A stretch of 44,061 nucleotides of DNA from an uncultured Alphaproteobacteria bacterium (GTDB taxonomy: Bacteria; Pseudomonadota; Alphaproteobacteria; RF32; CAG-239): positions 1 through 44,061 of the forward strand of contig CALXUN010000013.1 in assembly GCA_944391705.1 (NCBI GenBank). Reading direction: 5' to 3'. Position 1 is the stretch's first letter. Each line of letters begins with the position of its first letter. The notes under the pieces were generated by a model. The model did no database searches. It was given only the letters and a program-made list of their open reading frames with translations, and was not told the origin of the DNA. The translations under genes and the position numbers were made by a program. Below are positions 42,328-44,061 of the stretch, one piece after another.

Positions 42328-42426
42328 GTGAAAAAAACAAGATTTTTTAACCAGGGGAGGCGGATAATTAAAATATTATCTTCTATCCGCTTCCCCTTAA
42401 ATACCAAAAAGAATGAAAAATTTTAA
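42328..42426 (+). CDS. 32-residue leader ORF overlapping the barrel gene start
   Basis: The GTG at 42328 has a strong SD (AGGAG). It encodes a very basic peptide (KKTRFFNQGRRIIKIL..., ending KKNEKF) whose stop lies 11 bases inside the next gene. It spans a 13-bp stem: GGGGAGGCGGATA (42354-42366) with TATCCGCTTCCCC (42384-42396). It may couple translation to the SD-less downstream ATG, or be chance. Confidence 0.35.
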   Translation: MKKTRFFNQGRRIIKILSSIRFPLNTKKNEKF

Positions 42427-43177
42427 TAAATATGTAGTTGCCGGTATAGCAATGCTGGCTATCTCCGTGAGTGTAAACGCCCAAGAGTCTGTAAAGGATT
42501 CTACGGATTTCGTGATTAACAAATCTGAAAGCGGGCTGAGTTCCCTTGCTGCTTATAAAGAGCAGAGAATGGAGGATTTACCATACATTCAGTTCTATCA
42601 GGCTGATGATGGTACGATTCTCAAAGCAGCCGATGCTGTCGGCTGGGGGATTGAAGTATTCGCCGGTGCAGGTTATTGCCATGCGGATCCATACTTTACT
42701 CCGGAGGCCGGGTTAAGTGTTAGATATGATGCCAAGAAGGTGTCATATCGCGTTAGTGCTTCTGCCCTGTGGCGTGAGTACAATGCAGAGAGCATAGAAC
42801 CCGGAAAAAAATACATATCATATTCGGCAGATGCTGCATTTCACGTCAATCTCCTCAATGAAGATTGGCATGTGAACGTGTTGAGTCTGTATGCCAATGT
42901 TGGCTATATGTATGGCCAGCACAGGTATGCACTTAATGCAGAAACCGAAGATGGGACATGGAGCACGGTTGTTAAGCACAACGGTTCTGGTCTCACCTTT
43001 GGTGGCGGCTTGGAATACCGCGCGCAATTCTTTGCAACCGGTAATGCCCTGACCGTCAGAGCCGGGTATAAGACCCTTCCTAATACGTATGTTAATGATA
43101 CACATACGGAAGGTATGGCCTATATCAGTATCGGCTTTAATTTTGGCATCGGCCGGCACAAAGTAAAAGCCCAATAA
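42413..43177 (+). CDS. Outer-membrane beta-barrel protein of Bacteroidales type
   Basis: The protein is 254 residues. The signal peptide MKNFNKYVVAGIAMLAISVS ends at VNA before QES, a cleavage pattern common in Bacteroidetes. The mature part has alternating amphipathic strands: WGIEVFAGAGYCHADPYFT, VSYRVSASALWREY, HVNVLSLYANVGYMYG, LTFGGGLEYRAQFFA, LTVRAGYKTLPNTY, and a last strand MAYISIGFNFGIGRH. An outer-membrane barrel is therefore likely. The ATG lacks an SD (ATACCAAAAAGA upstream). It is co-oriented with the lipoprotein gene 140 bases earlier and probably forms a surface pair with it. Confidence 0.75.
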   Translation: MKNFNKYVVAGIAMLAISVSVNAQESVKDSTDFVINKSESGLSSLAAYKEQRMEDLPYIQFYQADDGTILKAADAVGWGIEVFAGAGYCHADPYFTPEAGLSVRYDAKKVSYRVSASALWREYNAESIEPGKKYISYSADAAFHVNLLNEDWHVNVLSLYANVGYMYGQHRYALNAETEDGTWSTVVKHNGSGLTFGGGLEYRAQFFATGNALTVRAGYKTLPNTYVNDTHTEGMAYISIGFNFGIGRHKVKAQ

Positions 43178-43216
43178 AGAACCTGGGCAAGTTGTGGTTC
43201 TTAAAATTATTATACT

Positions 43217-43246
43217 AAAAACGGCGTCCTCAAGGGCGCCGTTTTT
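43217..43246. terminator. Bidirectional terminator between the foreign block and pilin-like gene
   Basis: AAAAACGGCG and CGCCGTTTTT pair around a 10-base loop; the ends suit both strands. A weaker AGAACC/GGTTCT hairpin lies at 43182-43202. Confidence 0.85.
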
Positions 43247-43257
43247 GTGTTGTTTTG

Positions 43258-43896
43258 TTATTTTCGGTTCCATAGAAAATAAAAGCTGCAACGGTCTAAT
43301 GAGTCTGAGCAATAAGAACAAAGCTCATACATTTGTTCTAAGGTTAAATCTTTCAGGCAATATATGTCATCTTTGTTGCAGTAATTGTCGCCATGGACAA
43401 CGTTCCCAAGATGTTGATCATCATCTTCTGTAGCCTTAGCAAATTCAGTTATCCAAAGCGTGCTGCTGCGGAGTTTAGCCATTTGGAATAAGTTGAGACA
43501 AATATCATAAGCATTTTTATCAATAAAGACTTCCAAGCCGTAATATTGAGCGCCACTGCTTTCTTTGTTATGGTAGAGGAAAATTTTGTTATTAAAGACA
43601 TCGTAAATATAACTGGAATTTTGCTCTTTGATCATTTCAAGAGGGATAGCGCCGAGTTTTGTAAATAACCGGGTAATATTTGTACCATTTGGAACATCTA
43701 TACGGTCCAAATCTTCATAATGCAGTGTGGCATAATCCAGGATACTGCCGATTTGTTCGGTCTGCTTGTTGAGCTTATATTTCATCATCGCCTTGGAATA
43801 ACCCGACATCGCCCCGACACTTAGCACCCCGATTATTGCCAGCACGCCGAGCATTTCCACCATACTTCTTCCGCATAGAGCCGCATCTGCTTGCAA
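43258..43896 (-). CDS. Type IV pilin/pseudopilin-like protein
   Basis: The protein is about 212 residues from a TTG at 43896 that has a strong SD (CGAGGAG, 5 bases upstream). The class III leader LQADAALCG is followed by RSMVEMLGVLAIIGVLSVGA, with Glu at position 5 of the mature protein as prepilin peptidases require; the usual Phe at +1 is Arg. A long amphipathic helix continues (YSKAMMKYKLNKQTEQIGS). A globular C-terminus has paired cysteines (YCNKDDIYCLKDLTLEQMYELC is one Cys-rich stretch, at 43300-43365). No secretion or pilus assembly gene is adjacent. The frame runs further upstream to 44040, but that stretch has no SD and reads as non-coding. Confidence 0.7.
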   Translation of the reverse strand: MQADAALCGRSMVEMLGVLAIIGVLSVGAMSGYSKAMMKYKLNKQTEQIGSILDYATLHYEDLDRIDVPNGTNITRLFTKLGAIPLEMIKEQNSSYIYDVFNNKIFLYHNKESSGAQYYGLEVFIDKNAYDICLNLFQMAKLRSSTLWITEFAKATEDDDQHLGNVVHGDNYCNKDDIYCLKDLTLEQMYELCSYCSDSLDRCSFYFLWNRK

Positions 43897-43906
43897 CTTT
43901 TCTCCT

Positions 43907-43928
43907 CGTGTACCTAATGTTGTACACG
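43907..43928. repeat. Inverted repeat upstream of the pilin-like gene
   Basis: CGTGTAC-CTAATGTT-GTACACG lies 10 bases above the TTG start and partly overlaps its 5' leader. It could be an operator or a leader hairpin that controls access to the SD. Confidence 0.5.
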
Positions 43929-44061
43929 TCGTCGAAAAGTTACGGCGCATCTGCAGCACTCTGCGCAAGAATGAAAATAAGAAGGAAATTGCGTATAACG
44001 GCACATCTAAAGCGCTTTTACGCGAAGTCAGAAAATTCACGTACGTCTTATGTACGCTAGG

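Noticed and set aside
43836-44060. Plus-strand frame opposite the pilin-like leader
   Set aside because: It is a shadow of the minus-strand leader, with no SD or recognisable protein.

Overview
The window reads as chromosomal DNA of a host-associated, fermentative alphaproteobacterium of the kind known from animal gut metagenomes. This is an inference. It rests on a division/cell-wall cluster, an alphaproteobacterial-type nuoL-nuoM-nuoN-birA-rnj gene order, a single-chain pyruvate:ferredoxin oxidoreductase, effector-like cysteine- and metallo-protease relatives, and a type IV pilin-like protein with an RSMVEMLGV core. Most native genes have clear Shine-Dalgarno (SD) sequences and end at GC-rich hairpin terminators followed by T tracts.

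Layout. 1-5059 (minus): mraY-ftsW-murB-ftsQ-ftsA, a compact cell-wall and division operon that lacks the murD, murG, murC and ddl genes usually found between these members. 5232-6594 (plus): folA-thyA. 6656-7840 (minus): two paralogous unknown genes. 8108-11668 (plus): nifJ-type PFOR. 11732-14387 (minus): a RelA/SpoT-like nucleotidyltransferase and a 26-residue helical-repeat protein. 14518-16274: ybaK, convergent with a predicted Cys-nucleophile alpha/beta hydrolase. 16480-20828 (plus): RND efflux adaptor and pump. 21116-22840 (plus): metallo-beta-lactamase-fold enzyme and a flavodoxin-fold reductase with two plausible starts (Tat-exported and cytoplasmic). 22877-25255 (minus): an operon of a HEXXH metalloprotease-like protein, an unknown protein and a YopJ-like (clan CE) protein.

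25669-28566: an exported FGE-sulfatase-domain protein, then a phage-like patch (fibre-like protein, DUF1353-like protein, strong hairpins). 28757-30443 (minus): two small paralogous membrane proteins and a CoaD-like/HD-phosphohydrolase fusion. 30668-30950: tRNA-Lys(TTT) with a duplicated 3' end. 31107-39382 (plus): a small unknown protein, three very divergent NuoL/M/N homologues, birA, rnj and an S66 LD-carboxypeptidase. 39388-39517: palindromic intergenic repeats. 39715-43177: a lipoprotein and an outer-membrane barrel that look Bacteroidales-derived. 43258-43896 (minus): the pilin-like gene.

Most notable: (1) NuoL, NuoM and NuoN homologues at the conserved locus are intact, yet all three have lost the TM5 glutamate, and several key lysines are replaced. 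(2) A RelA/SpoT-like enzyme stands alone without a hydrolase domain and keeps all four catalytic motif positions. (3) A three-gene operon of protease/acetyltransferase-like proteins looks like effectors. (4) A pantetheine-phosphate adenylyltransferase-like domain is fused to an HD phosphohydrolase. (5) A two-gene surface-protein block looks imported from Bacteroidetes. No databases were searched. Family calls come from motifs read by eye, and residue alignments were made by hand.
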